A DNA stretch of 40,582 bases. Origin: a virus. Shown here piece after piece: positions 1-8,330 of the stretch; within the stretch, counting starts at the first letter, position 1, and each line of letters opens with the position of its first letter. A program made the position numbers and the translations under genes. The stretch lies in IMG/VR virus record IMGVR_UViG_3300042375_000813, positions 1 to 40,582 of that record. The stretch is one strand, 5' to 3'. The notes beneath the pieces are model-generated. The model was not told the origin of the DNA. It saw only the letters and a list, made by a program, of their open reading frames with translations, and searched no databases.

Positions 1-1716
1 CCTCCAACACCACCCGTAGATCCTATCGTACCAGATCCAGTTATTCCAGACTGGACACCACCAGTAGATCCGGTTGAACCAGTAATCGGTGAACGCGGTC
101 GTTTTTCGTGGGAAGATGACTTTAATGCACCAGCTTACATTGATCCGTTGGCTCAATCTTTCATGATTGATTCTCGCCAAGGAGCATTCGTAACATCATT
201 GGATCTATACTTTGCAGCAAAGGATGACGAGGTTCCAGTTACTATACAAATTCGCGTCATGGTAAACGGAGCTCCAACTCCAACGGTGGTACCATTCTCT
301 CAGGTTACTATGCCTGCAGTGGATATTAATGTTACAGAAACTGCAACAGTTCCAACAACATTTACATTCGAATCCCCAGTATACTTAATGCAGGGAGTTG
401 AATATTGCTTCGTGGTTCTTAGCAATTCGAATAAACCTAAGATTTTTATTTCGGAACTCGGAGAATACGACGTCACAGCACCATCATTCAGAATTACAAA
501 GCAGCCATATGATGGCGTTATGTTCAAGTCTGCAAATGCTTCGACCTGGACTCCAGAGCAAACCAAGGACATCAAATTTACTCTGCGTCGTGCTGCATTT
601 GCCCAAACAGGTACTGCAACATTTGTAAATGCTCCAACTCCATCTGCCACGCTATCAAATCCAATTCAGACCACTTTAAGTTCCGGCATTGTTCGCGTTC
701 TTCATAAGAATCACGGACATTTTGCTGGATCATCCAAAGTAACTTTTTCAGGAATTGAAGAAAACGATGGTAGCGGAAGCGGCACATTAAACGGCCTTTC
801 AATTTCAGCACTCAATACTACGCATGACATAGATGACGTTGAAATCGATTCTTATACGATTTCTATCACGGGTGGTTCTGCTTCAAAAACTGGTCGTGCG
901 GGTGGTACTTCCGTTAGAGCAACTGAAAATAAGACATTCAACGTTCTACATCCAATCATTCAGCAATCGATTATCCCAGCCACAAACATTAACTGGAAAG
1001 CAAAGGTAACGAGTGGCGAATCGCTTAGCGGACAGGGAGATCCTCATAATGTATCAGAATACACTGATGTTAAGGTTAATGACAATATATATTTCAATTC
1101 TCCTCAGACCATCGTTTCTCAACCGCACGTAAGTCCTACGTCTATTCTAAGCAACTCCGAACAGTATAGTATGTACTTTGAAGGTACTCTTACGACTGCA
1201 TTGGAGAACATTTCTCCAGTCATTGATCTGGATCGTGTATCCGTTGTAACTGTGGCAAATCGTATCGATAATCCTGCAGCATCAGCTACTCCAGGAGTAT
1301 CAAACGCAGTAAATAATTTTATTGCGGAAACGGAGTCTTCTGGCGGTTCACGTCTCTCGAAGTATATTACCCGCAAGATTGAACTCAATGATCCTGCGAC
1401 ATCACTTCACATTTATACCCTGGTAAATCAACCCACCGGAGCTGGCATCGAGCTCTTCTATAAGACTCTTCCTAATGGTTCAGATGCTAAATTCGAAGAT
1501 CTACCATGGATTGGCCATGCGACTATCGCGAATGCCGGCGTTTCTCCAGACAATCCAATTCCAACAACGGATAATTCAAACGATTATACCGAGGCTCAAT
1601 ACAACATCTTGGACATGGCTGAATTCAGTGCATTTGCCGTGAAGATTACGTTTACCGCACAGAACTCATCAGCTGTACCAACTTGCCGAGACTTCAGAGC
1701 AATTGCAAGTACCTAA
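1..1716 (+). CDS. Large virion structural protein, C-terminal part (5' end outside window)
   Basis: The frame is open from base 1, so this is the C-terminal 571 residues of a longer protein. A TTG at 148 lies inside the frame and is not a start. The visible part begins with a proline-rich linker of PPVDP/VPDP-type repeats (residues 1-30). It is followed by a domain beginning DPLAQSFMID and continuing through VTSLDLYFAAKDDEVPVTIQ, a beta-rich domain I recall from large tail or baseplate-associated proteins of marine T4-like phages. No transmembrane segment or enzymatic motif is visible. The next gene starts 3 bases after the stop, so they are co-transcribed. By position (left of the fibre genes, which precede gp13) it may occupy the T4 gp10/gp11/gp12 slot and hold fibres on the baseplate; this is inference. 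That it is a structural protein is fairly safe, its precise role is not. Confidence 0.6.
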   Translation, partial: PPTPPVDPIVPDPVIPDWTPPVDPVEPVIGERGRFSWEDDFNAPAYIDPLAQSFMIDSRQGAFVTSLDLYFAAKDDEVPVTIQIRVMVNGAPTPTVVPFSQVTMPAVDINVTETATVPTTFTFESPVYLMQGVEYCFVVLSNSNKPKIFISELGEYDVTAPSFRITKQPYDGVMFKSANASTWTPEQTKDIKFTLRRAAFAQTGTATFVNAPTPSATLSNPIQTTLSSGIVRVLHKNHGHFAGSSKVTFSGIEENDGSGSGTLNGLSISALNTTHDIDDVEIDSYTISITGGSASKTGRAGGTSVRATENKTFNVLHPIIQQSIIPATNINWKAKVTSGESLSGQGDPHNVSEYTDVKVNDNIYFNSPQTIVSQPHVSPTSILSNSEQYSMYFEGTLTTALENISPVIDLDRVSVVTVANRIDNPAASATPGVSNAVNNFIAETESSGGSRLSKYITRKIELNDPATSLHIYTLVNQPTGAGIELFYKTLPNGSDAKFEDLPWIGHATIANAGVSPDNPIPTTDNSNDYTEAQYNILDMAEFSAFAVKITFTAQNSSAVPTCRDFRAIAST

Positions 1717-1719
1717 TCT

Positions 1720-1935
1720 ATGAGACCAATGATGAGAGCATCAGTTGTAGATAATCCCACATTAGAAAGGGATATGTCGACAAATGCTGTAATAAATAGA
1801 AATAAGACTGAATATAGCCGCAGACTTCAAGTTAAAAAAAGCAACCAGAAAAAAGAACAGGAACTAGAAAATTTGAAGGCTGAAGTCACTCAGTTAAAAG
1901 AACTCGTGAATTCTCTCATTTCCAATATAAAGTAA
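1720..1935 (+). CDS. Small coiled-coil virion-associated protein (71 aa)
   Basis: A 71-residue protein. The N-terminal half carries LERDMSTNAVINRNKTEYSR, and the C-terminal half (about residues 38-71) is a clear coiled coil with leucine heptads (EQELENLKAEVTQLKELVNS). Small proteins of this plan, a short 'RD..T.AVIN.....Y' segment followed by a coiled coil, are common beside baseplate and fibre genes of T4-like marine phages; their role is unknown. It starts 3 bases after the upstream stop and ends 6 bases before the next ATG, so it is part of a tightly packed unit. No Shine-Dalgarno sequence precedes it. The coiled coil suggests oligomerisation, perhaps as an adaptor or chaperone for the fibre that follows. 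Confidence 0.7.
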   Translation: MRPMMRASVVDNPTLERDMSTNAVINRNKTEYSRRLQVKKSNQKKEQELENLKAEVTQLKELVNSLISNIK

Positions 1936-1941
1936 TCTATT

Positions 1942-3666
1942 ATGCCAACCCAACCTACAAGAGTCGAGCCAACCAGCACATTTGAAATCTGGCGCCTAGC
2001 TACTAACACTATCTCTTCGGATCTTGGCAATATCGTTGACCTCAATAATAATATTGCGGATCATACGAATGTTGTTGCTGTGGTCAATGAATTGCAGACC
2101 AAGGTGGGTCTTTCAGTAGCTAAACCCCTCGTTGGAGCGAATTCAACTGATCTTGTTGGTGCAGTGAATGAAATTCGTAGTAGCGCAGTGAGTCTTTATA
2201 GCGATAAATTGTTCGCGAATAGATTAGCAGCAACTGGTGATTTTATAGTTGGCGCTCAGGGCGTGCAAGGTCTGCAGGGTACCCAGGGTATTACTGCAAT
2301 GGCAAAAAGCTTTACTGTTGAGGCAGCAACTGGTAATACCTATATTCAAGGAACAGTTGGTGTGGCTGGAGCAGCTACATTCAGCGGAGCAGTTGCATTG
2401 AACGGTGGCGTTACTTTAATTGGAGCCACGGTTAAAGGCGGCGATCTATTAGTACAAAATTCAGCTGGTGCAAATAAGTTCACGGTTGCAAATGTTACTG
2501 GGGATACTGTTATTAAAGGCAATCTTACGGTTGAAGGTTCTACTACACTTACGTCTACAACGTATTCTCCAAACTGGTCCACGATCACTTTTAATACAAA
2601 TCCAGCGTACGTACCAGCTGTCTTAAGCGCTCAGGGTATTTCTATTCAAGGCATTAGCGGAGTTCAACAAGTCATTAATTCAAGCGGAGTTTGGGTTGGA
2701 AGTAATTCGGGTCTTCAGGGAACTCAGGGTATTCAAGGCCGTCAAGGTATCCAAGGCATCCAGGGTACTGCTGGATTTGTAGGATCTAACGGAGCACAAG
2801 GAACACAAGGCACTCAGGGTATCCAAGGTATCCAGGGTGTTCAAGGTATCCAGGGTGTTCAAGGCACTGCAATTCAAGGTATTCAAGGTACTGCGGGAGC
2901 TGCAAGTTCTCAGGGTATGCAAGGTGCTCAAGGTAGCATTGGCGCAGGCGTTCAAGGTGCACAAGGAGCAATCGGTGCACAAGGAACTCAAGGCGTACAA
3001 GGAATTCAAGGACGCCAAGGTATTACTGGTTCACAAGGCACAATTGGTAATACTGGCACAGGTATTCAAGGTGCACAAGGTACAGTAGGTTCAAATGGTA
3101 CAAATGCTACAGGTACTCAAGGTGCTCAGGGTACTGCAGGTACGGCTGGTGGCGGAGGTGCTCAAGGTGCTCAAGGGACCATTGGTCAAACTGGTACAGG
3201 TACTCAAGGGACTATTGGTCAAACTGGTACAGGTACTCAAGGAACCATTGGCGCTCAAGGAACCATTGGCGCTCAAGGAACCGGCGGTACTCAGGGTACA
3301 ATAGGTTCTCAAGGGCCAGGAGCCGATCAAGCGTTAAATACGAATAGCGCAGTAACATTCAGCACTGTTACTGCTGGTAGCTTCAATGCTACTTCATCAC
3401 TTCGTTATAAAGAAAACGTTAAGGACTTAACAGGATCACTTGACATCATCAAACACCTTCGCCCAGTTTCATATGATATGAAATTTGGAGCAAAGGATGA
3501 AATTGGTCTTATTGCTGAAGAAGTTCAAGCATTAATTCCTGCAGTTGTTCGACTGAACAGAATCGGTCAACCGGATTCTATCGATTACTCTCGTATCACC
3601 GCGGTTCTTATCGGAGCAATGCAGGATATTGTTGTTCGCCTCGAGAAATTAGAATCAAAGGAATAA
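1942..3666 (+). CDS. Collagen-like tail fibre with S74-type C-terminal chaperone
   Basis: 574 residues. The N-terminal region (1-90; FEIWRLATNTISSDLGNIVD, then TDLVGAVNEIR) resembles the attachment end of fibres in T4-like marine phages. A short Gly-X-Gln patch near residue 105 is followed by a beta-rich segment with GNLTVEGSTTLTSTTYS. The main collagen-like stalk covers about residues 255-465, with triplets such as GIQ, GTQ and GAQ, glycine spacing kept through a GFVGSN signature, and a more degenerate GTIGQTGTG part near its end. The C-terminus (about 488-574, SSLRYKENVKDL to IGLIAEEVQALIPAVV to SIDYSRITAVLIGAM) is an S74 intramolecular chaperone, which trimerises fibre tips and is often auto-cleaved. 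Ser-x4-Lys spacing is kept although the usual Asp after Ser is replaced. The segment GADQALNTNSAVTFSTVTAG is paralogous to the C-terminal part of the fibre at 30217-32148. Confidence 0.85.
   Translation: MPTQPTRVEPTSTFEIWRLATNTISSDLGNIVDLNNNIADHTNVVAVVNELQTKVGLSVAKPLVGANSTDLVGAVNEIRSSAVSLYSDKLFANRLAATGDFIVGAQGVQGLQGTQGITAMAKSFTVEAATGNTYIQGTVGVAGAATFSGAVALNGGVTLIGATVKGGDLLVQNSAGANKFTVANVTGDTVIKGNLTVEGSTTLTSTTYSPNWSTITFNTNPAYVPAVLSAQGISIQGISGVQQVINSSGVWVGSNSGLQGTQGIQGRQGIQGIQGTAGFVGSNGAQGTQGTQGIQGIQGVQGIQGVQGTAIQGIQGTAGAASSQGMQGAQGSIGAGVQGAQGAIGAQGTQGVQGIQGRQGITGSQGTIGNTGTGIQGAQGTVGSNGTNATGTQGAQGTAGTAGGGGAQGAQGTIGQTGTGTQGTIGQTGTGTQGTIGAQGTIGAQGTGGTQGTIGSQGPGADQALNTNSAVTFSTVTAGSFNATSSLRYKENVKDLTGSLDIIKHLRPVSYDMKFGAKDEIGLIAEEVQALIPAVVRLNRIGQPDSIDYSRITAVLIGAMQDIVVRLEKLESKE
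3181..3282 (+). repeat. Tandem repeats in the 1942-3666 fibre stalk (33 bp x2, 18 bp x2)
   Basis: Two nearly identical 33-bp units (3181-3213, 3214-3246; IGQTGTGTQGT) are followed by two identical 18-bp units (3247-3264, 3265-3282; IGAQGT). All preserve the reading frame. The low divergence indicates recent in-frame tandem duplication at the distal end of the stalk. Confidence 0.85.
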
Positions 3667-3672
3667 CAATAT

Positions 3673-4215
3673 ATGCCAAGTTTTCCATATTATACTGGCG
3701 GATTTGGTAGTAATGCTATCGATGGATTGTACGCGCCTGGAAATAGCGGTATTACTACTAATTATAAAGCTGATGATGGTACAGATCTAGGGGCAGTATG
3801 CAAAGCCTCGATGCATTCGAGCGATCGAAGAGGACCAGTTCCATATTACGTAAATGGCACTGCTACATCCGATCTATTCAGAGATGTAGGGTTTCAGCCA
3901 GTTTCAATTAATATTATCGAAAGTGCTGTAAATAATGGATCTAGTGGTAATCTAACTAGCAATACACTAAATGCCTCTGTGTCTGGGACCAATGTTAATT
4001 CCAATAACTATTCGGTGGAATGGAAATATGAATATACCTTTGGCGGTCCGGGCTTTGGAAACGCAATACCAGACAGTCCAAATAGTTTAAGTACCACTTT
4101 TCTCGGAAATTTGCAACCGATCGATTATTCGGTCGCTGTAAGCTGCACAATAACAGATTCCTATACTGGCGAGACTGCAATTGATTACGCCATAATTGAC
4201 TGGTATATGCAGTAA
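3673..4215 (+). CDS. Hypothetical beta-rich virion protein (180 aa)
   Basis: 180 residues, family not recognised. The N-terminus (about 1-65) is rich in Gly, Tyr and Asn (FPYYTGGFGSNAIDGLYAPG). The C-terminal half (about 75-180) has alternating hydrophobic and polar residues typical of an immunoglobulin-like beta-sandwich, with VEWKYEYTF, then YSVAVSCTITDSYTG and a final IDYAIIDWYMQ. No signal peptide or membrane helix is seen. It starts 6 bases after the collagen-like fibre stop and a late promoter follows its stop, so it is probably the last gene of the unit starting upstream of the window. A weak AAGGA lies 11 bases before the ATG. A structural or fibre-associated role is inferred from its neighbours only. 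Confidence 0.55.
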   Translation: MPSFPYYTGGFGSNAIDGLYAPGNSGITTNYKADDGTDLGAVCKASMHSSDRRGPVPYYVNGTATSDLFRDVGFQPVSINIIESAVNNGSSGNLTSNTLNASVSGTNVNSNNYSVEWKYEYTFGGPGFGNAIPDSPNSLSTTFLGNLQPIDYSVAVSCTITDSYTGETAIDYAIIDWYMQ

Positions 4216-4237
4216 TAAAGTACCATTGACGAATTAT

Positions 4238-4245
4238 TATAAATA
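4238..4245 (+). promoter_or_regulatory. T4-type late promoter (TATAAATA)
   Basis: An exact match to the T4 late -10 octamer, followed by G. It ends 9 bases before the ATG at 4255. With usual late-promoter geometry the transcript would begin only about 3-5 bases before the start codon. A short inverted repeat GAGTCACTC (4246-4254) fills the space between octamer and ATG. Confidence 0.8.
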
Positions 4246-4254
4246 GAGTCACTC

Positions 4255-4599
4255 ATGGCAGTATTTGCAAACATTTCGATCGATCAAGGATCTGACTTTT
4301 CTTCAACCATTACCGTTGAAGGAGCTGATGGTTTGATGGTGAACCTTGCAAATTATAGTGCCAGAGGACAAATTCGGAAGACTTATACGTCTTTGACAGC
4401 TGTGAATTTTCAAGCTGCCATCCAGTCCGAAGAAGGTGGTACAATTTTAATTTCATTAACAAACGAACAGACGCGGATAATGAAGCCTGGTCGCTACGTC
4501 TATGACGTAGAGATTGTTCATGATGTTTCGGAGAGTGTTACACGAGTAGTAGAGGGACAAGTGGAAATTACTCCAGCCGTCACTCAATCATCAGTATAA
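4255..4599 (+). CDS. Small beta-sandwich virion protein (114 aa)
   Basis: 114 residues with an all-beta plan: FANISIDQGSDFSSTITVEG, then YSARGQIRKTYTS, GTILISLTNEQTRIM and PGRYVYDVEIV near the C-terminus. This pattern (a 'QG.DF..T.T' opening, then 'GQIRK.YTS', then 'PGRYVYD') is a recurrent small structural protein of T4-like marine phages and resembles the N-terminal domain of baseplate upper proteins of other tailed phages. It probably sits on the baseplate or fibre base; this is inferred from family resemblance and context. A perfect late promoter ends 9 bases upstream, there is no Shine-Dalgarno sequence, and the next gene starts 1 base after its stop. Confidence 0.65.
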   Translation: MAVFANISIDQGSDFSSTITVEGADGLMVNLANYSARGQIRKTYTSLTAVNFQAAIQSEEGGTILISLTNEQTRIMKPGRYVYDVEIVHDVSESVTRVVEGQVEITPAVTQSSV

Positions 4600-4600
4600 C

Positions 4601-4822
4601 ATGCCTCAACCAGCAATCAGAGCAACAGTTGCGCTTAATCCAGGTATACAAGCAAAAGTTGTAGCCCTTGGCAAGCCGATTTCGCTTGCAGAATTAGCAG
4701 ACATGGATCTATCCCAAGCAACGGATGGAGCCCTGCTCATTTATAACGGTACGCGTCACAAATTCGTAGCTACAACAGAAGCCAGCAATCCCAATACCAT
4801 CGTTAGCGGTGGTAACTTTTAA
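4601..4822 (+). CDS. Small conserved virion-associated protein (73 aa)
   Basis: 73 residues, with one base between the upstream stop and this ATG. The core LAELADMDLSQATDGALLIYNGTRHKFVATT is a phage tail-protein motif of the 'L..L.DVD.S..TDGALL.Y......F' type that commonly opens or links fibre proteins; a related phrase (LGDVQILGSGGPTDGQVLIY) occurs inside the next protein. The C-terminus ends IVSGGNF, echoing the IIDGGEY ending of the neighbour. This suggests a shared tail peptide, perhaps for docking. It is likely a minor fibre or baseplate component; the exact function is unknown. Confidence 0.6.
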   Translation: MPQPAIRATVALNPGIQAKVVALGKPISLAELADMDLSQATDGALLIYNGTRHKFVATTEASNPNTIVSGGNF

Positions 4823-4841
4823 ACTTTAATTCTTAAAAATT

Positions 4842-6701
4842 ATGCCTACTCCTATTAAAGGAACAACAATCCTTACACGTTTCAGCGTTAATAACGGCGC
4901 ACCAGGTACAAATGTACTCAGTCGCGGTGAACAAGCTTATTCATTTAAATTAGACACCACAACTGGTGGATCAGCCGGCATTACTAACGGCGGTCAAAGA
5001 CTGTATATTGGTGCACTAGACGGTGCCGATATTGTACCAGTCATCGTTGGCGGTCAATACTACACCGACATGATGAATCAGGCTCACGGTACTCTTACCG
5101 CGAGTTCTGCAATCATCGTTAACTCTGATAGTTGGGTTGATAGTATCAAGACTGGTGGCCTTCAACTTGGCACAACTGGCAATTCAAATCAGATCGTAAC
5201 GACGATCATCACTTCGGGTCTTGATACCGATTCTCTTGATAGCGAATTGCCAACAGCAAAAGCTGTTTTCGATGCTATCACTGATGGTTCAAATATCTTC
5301 CTTGATAACCTAGGTGATGTCCAGATTCTTGGTAGCGGTGGCCCAACTGATGGTCAGGTATTGATTTACAATAATGCCTCAGGCGTACAGCAATGGCAGA
5401 ATCAAACACTCGATGGCGATGCCACGATTGATAACCTAGGTGAAATTACCCTCGCAACAGTACTCGGTACTGCGGCGGGCGAATATGGTTCTAATGGTGC
5501 AATTCCGGTTATTACTGTTAATGAGAAGGGTCTTATCACCGCGATTCATACCGTATCGGTTTCTACCGAGATTACAATCAATGGTGATGGTCCATCTACA
5601 GCTAGCCTCGATATTCTTAATAACGGTCTAACCTTCTCTGGCGGAGATGGTATTACGACGGAAGTAACAATCGACTCGGCTGGCGAGGTTGACGTTAACA
5701 TCCATATCGATGATACGGTTGCAACAGACGCAGACAAACTCGACTTCTTCTCAGCCACAACATCTGCAGAACTTGCCAGTGTTATTAGCGATGAAACCGG
5801 TTACAGCGTTGATAACTCTGGTGCAAAACTAGTATTCAACAATAGTCCAACAATCAACGACGCGATCGTTGCTGGTACTGCTACAGTTGCCGTATTCAAT
5901 GATACTGCCACAACGGTAAACGCTTTTGGTGCAGCTACCGAAATCAATATCGGAGCTGCGACTGGTGATACTACGGTTAATAATAACCTTATTGTTGCTG
6001 GTAATCTCACGGTTTCTGGTACAACAACTCAGGTTAATACGGTTGTTACCTCTCTCACGGATCCAGTTATCCAACTTGCTACAAATGCAATTGCTGGTGG
6101 TGATGCAAATGACCGCGGCGTTTCATTTAACTTCGGTGAAGGCGGCGTCGTTAAGACTGGCTTCTTCGGTATGGATATGCAAAGCAAACGCTTTGTGTTT
6201 CAGAAAGCCGTAGGATCTGGTTCTGGTTCTGGTGGTACAGGCAGCACTGGCAATGAATTCTTCTCACCCTGGGGTGATGCAGAATTCAATGGCCTTTATG
6301 CTGTTGTTTCTGAAATCGGCGACATTAAGCTTGGCGGCGCAGGTACACTTGGTAAACTCACCACAACTGCTGGCGATCTGACCATTGCATCTTTCAGTGG
6401 TGAAGTTGTCTTCGGTGTTCCAGGATCTGGTGGCACAAATGCAAATGTTACCGTCACTGGTGACCTTGATGTAAGTGGTACAGTTACTCTGGCGGATCCT
6501 TTGACAGTAACTTCAGGTGGTACTGGAGTTGATGTTCTCACTAGCAATGCTTTTGCAATTACTACAGAAGGTTCTACCGGAGTCGCTCCGGCTCTTGACT
6601 TCATCACTTATACTTCCGTTAACGGAAGCGTTGGTGTTATGCAGATTGGTTCTAACGGCCAGCCGACTGTTTCTGACATTATCGACGGCGGCGAATACTA
6701 A
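4842..6701 (+). CDS. Tail fibre / virion structural protein without collagen repeats (619 aa)
   Basis: 619 residues of low-complexity beta-rich sequence. The N-terminus (MPTPIKGTTILTRFS, then RGEQAYSFKLD and GGQRLYIG) matches the plan of a fibre attachment domain and is paralogous to the next gene. The middle (about 140-190) has SELPTAKAVFDAI and LGDVQILGSGGPTDGQVLIY, both common in phage fibres. Around residues 385-410 is GNLTVSGTTTQVNTVVTSL, a phrase very typical of T4-like cyanophage fibres. A glycine/serine hinge (GSGSGSGGTGSTGNEF) lies near residue 465. The C-terminus ends DIIDGGEY. It is probably an elongated trimeric fibre or baseplate-attached protein. No enzymatic motif is seen. A hairpin follows the stop. 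Confidence 0.7.
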   Translation: MPTPIKGTTILTRFSVNNGAPGTNVLSRGEQAYSFKLDTTTGGSAGITNGGQRLYIGALDGADIVPVIVGGQYYTDMMNQAHGTLTASSAIIVNSDSWVDSIKTGGLQLGTTGNSNQIVTTIITSGLDTDSLDSELPTAKAVFDAITDGSNIFLDNLGDVQILGSGGPTDGQVLIYNNASGVQQWQNQTLDGDATIDNLGEITLATVLGTAAGEYGSNGAIPVITVNEKGLITAIHTVSVSTEITINGDGPSTASLDILNNGLTFSGGDGITTEVTIDSAGEVDVNIHIDDTVATDADKLDFFSATTSAELASVISDETGYSVDNSGAKLVFNNSPTINDAIVAGTATVAVFNDTATTVNAFGAATEINIGAATGDTTVNNNLIVAGNLTVSGTTTQVNTVVTSLTDPVIQLATNAIAGGDANDRGVSFNFGEGGVVKTGFFGMDMQSKRFVFQKAVGSGSGSGGTGSTGNEFFSPWGDAEFNGLYAVVSEIGDIKLGGAGTLGKLTTTAGDLTIASFSGEVVFGVPGSGGTNANVTVTGDLDVSGTVTLADPLTVTSGGTGVDVLTSNAFAITTEGSTGVAPALDFITYTSVNGSVGVMQIGSNGQPTVSDIIDGGEY

Positions 6702-6721
6702 GTTTAGATTCACTTAAAATC

Positions 6722-6752
6722 ATGGGTATCGTCAGAGAATGGCGATACCCAT
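6722..6752 (+). terminator. Hairpin, possible rho-independent terminator
   Basis: Perfect 10-bp inverted repeat (ATGGGTATCG, 6722-6731, and CGATACCCAT, 6743-6752) with an 11-base loop, 20 bases after the stop of the 619-aa gene. Only three T follow, so termination may be weak. It could also protect the 3' end or shape the leader of the next gene. Confidence 0.5.
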
Positions 6753-6767
6753 TTGATACATAATATT

Positions 6768-7280
6768 GTGCCAACACCTCTCAAAGGAACTGTTCTTAAA
6801 CATAGAAGAAGCTCAACAGCAAATGCTGTTCCTTCAACGGGTAATCTTGAACTCGGAGAATTGGCAATTAATACAGCGGATGGTTACGTATATCTCCGCA
6901 GAAAGAATACCTCACTTTCAATTGATGAAGTCGTACGACTTCGCGCAAGCCCATTGGCTGGTTCAGGAGAGAATTTCTCATTTGAGAAGGTATTAACTCT
7001 GAGCACTCCGGTTCAACTCATTGATACCTTTCCTCTTACTGAATACCGTACATTAAAATACGTAATTCAAATGTCCTATGCTGGGGATTATCATTCAACA
7101 GAGATTCTGTTGATGCATAATGATGTGGATGTTCATATCACTGAATACGCTACGATCTATACGGATTCAAGTCTCGGAGTAATTACCGCGGTGATTGCTG
7201 ACGGTGCGGTTAAGCTTTTAATTACTCCCACATTTACGAATACCACGATCAAAGGTTTTCGCACGGGAGTTGCAGTTTAA
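6768..7280 (+). CDS. Small fibre-type protein paralogous to N-terminus of upstream fibre (170 aa)
   Basis: The GTG at 6768 is preferred over the in-frame TTG at 6753. From GTG the protein reads (M)PTPLKGTVLKHRRSS, matching the MPTPIKGTTILTRFS start of the preceding gene. The next segment, GNLELGELAINTADGYVYLRRKN, is the widespread phage-fibre N-terminal motif ('L..GELAIN..DG..Y.'). The remaining ~105 residues are beta-rich (FSFEKVLTLS, then STEILLMHNDVDVHITEYAT) and unrecognised. It is probably a small virion protein bound at the same kind of site as the 619-aa fibre. It has no ribosome-binding sequence and sits just after the hairpin at 6722-6752. Confidence 0.6.
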   Translation: MPTPLKGTVLKHRRSSTANAVPSTGNLELGELAINTADGYVYLRRKNTSLSIDEVVRLRASPLAGSGENFSFEKVLTLSTPVQLIDTFPLTEYRTLKYVIQMSYAGDYHSTEILLMHNDVDVHITEYATIYTDSSLGVITAVIADGAVKLLITPTFTNTTIKGFRTGVAV

Positions 7281-7308
7281 GGTTTACTTTTAAAAAAAGC
7301 TGATATAT

Positions 7309-7333
7309 AGTAGTAGCTAATTCAGTTACTACT
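7309..7333 (+). promoter_or_regulatory. Hairpin directly before the start codon at 7335
   Basis: AGTAGTAGCT (7309-7318) pairs with AGTTACTACT (7324-7333), 10 pairs including one G-T wobble, with a 5-base loop (AATTC). It ends one base before the ATG and occupies the place of a ribosome-binding site. A TATATAGT stretch (7304-7311) could be a degenerate late promoter. A regulatory role at translation initiation is inferred. Confidence 0.45.
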
Positions 7334-7334
7334 T

Positions 7335-8330
7335 ATGAAAAACTTTGTTAAATCTGCATTGCAGGATGGCGGCGCCATCAAGCCATTAATTGTTCCAGCA
7401 AACCTCACGAAGGGTACTGGACTCATGAATCCGTCCATCTTCAATGATGGCGGTAAACTCAAGGTTGTAATTCGCCATGTGAATTACACCTTCTATCATT
7501 CCGAGAACAAACTGTTCTTGCATCCTTGGGGTCCGCTGACCTATCTACACCCCGAGAACGACCAGCATCTCCGTACAGAAAACTATTACGGCGAACTGGA
7601 TAATGCTGTTAATCTTAACCTCAATCGAGTCACAAAGATTGATATGAGTTTTGGTGATACCTATGAGCCCAAATGGGAATTCGTGGGTCTTGAAGATGCT
7701 CGCCTTGTTCGTTGGGACAACAAACTGTTCATCACTGGCGTCCGCCGTGATACGACCACGAATGGTCAGGGTCGCATGGAACTCTCTGAAATTCAGGTTA
7801 ATGGTGATACTGTAAAGGAAGTATCTCGCTTCCGTATTCCAACTCCAATTGATCCAAAATCATATTGCGAAAAGAACTGGATGCCAATCCTGGATAAGCC
7901 GTATCACTTCATTAAATGGTGTGGTCCCACGGAGATTGTAAGAGCAATTCCAGAAACACAGGGTTGCGAACAAGTATTGCTTGGTCAAAACCATGCTGAT
8001 CTTCGTCGCGATCTTCGTGGCGGAACACAGGCAATTAAGATTGGTAACCATTATGTTGCAATCACTCACGAAGTGGACCTCTTTAAGTCCGATGTGGGTC
8101 GCAAGGACGCAGTGTATCATCACCGTTGGGTAATGTGGGATGAGAACTGGAACATTGTAAAATACTCCAAAGAGTTCTTCTTCCTTGATGCACAGGTTGA
8201 ATTTGCAATCGGTATGTGCCAATCAAATGATGATGTAATTATTACCTTTGGTTTCCAGGACAATGCCGCATATGTGCTTCGTTGCCCAATTTCTACAGTT
8301 ATGAGTTTTATTGAGGAGAACAACAAATGA
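7335..8330 (+). CDS. Five-bladed beta-propeller glycosidase/phosphorylase-like protein (GH43/GH130-type fold)
   Basis: 331 residues. The motif GLEDARLV (residues 118-125) followed by WDNKLFITGVRRD fits the conserved 'G.EDAR/PRL....G.yy' blade signature of GH130/GH32/GH43-type five-bladed propellers. Other blade-like strands are LMNPSIFNDGGKLKVVIRHV (30-50), WMPILDKPYHFIKWCGPTE (about 184-202), and GGTQAIKIGNHYVAITHEVD. No catalytic residues can be assigned with certainty. Such proteins cut, phosphorolyse or bind glycans; here it may trim or process a sugar that the neighbouring enzymes handle. The last four bases overlap the next start (ATGA), so it is translationally coupled to the methyltransferase and then the glycosyltransferase. 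Substrate is unknown. Confidence 0.6.
   Translation: MKNFVKSALQDGGAIKPLIVPANLTKGTGLMNPSIFNDGGKLKVVIRHVNYTFYHSENKLFLHPWGPLTYLHPENDQHLRTENYYGELDNAVNLNLNRVTKIDMSFGDTYEPKWEFVGLEDARLVRWDNKLFITGVRRDTTTNGQGRMELSEIQVNGDTVKEVSRFRIPTPIDPKSYCEKNWMPILDKPYHFIKWCGPTEIVRAIPETQGCEQVLLGQNHADLRRDLRGGTQAIKIGNHYVAITHEVDLFKSDVGRKDAVYHHRWVMWDENWNIVKYSKEFFFLDAQVEFAIGMCQSNDDVIITFGFQDNAAYVLRCPISTVMSFIEENNK
8313..8318 (+). promoter_or_regulatory. Shine-Dalgarno sequence (GAGGAG) of the methyltransferase gene
   Basis: GAGGAG, 8 bases before the ATG at 8327 and inside the end of the upstream gene. It is the only strong Shine-Dalgarno site I see in front of any gene in the window, and it supports this start at the ATGA junction. 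Confidence 0.7.

Noticed and set aside
148-150. TTG at 148 as a start codon for the first gene.
   Set aside because: The same frame is open and protein-like (proline-rich linker) from base 1, so the TTG is internal and the gene is truncated by the window edge.
6753-6755. TTG at 6753 as start of the 170-aa protein.
   Set aside because: It lies directly against the hairpin, and homology with the preceding gene begins at the GTG at 6768 (PTPLKGT versus PTPIKGT).
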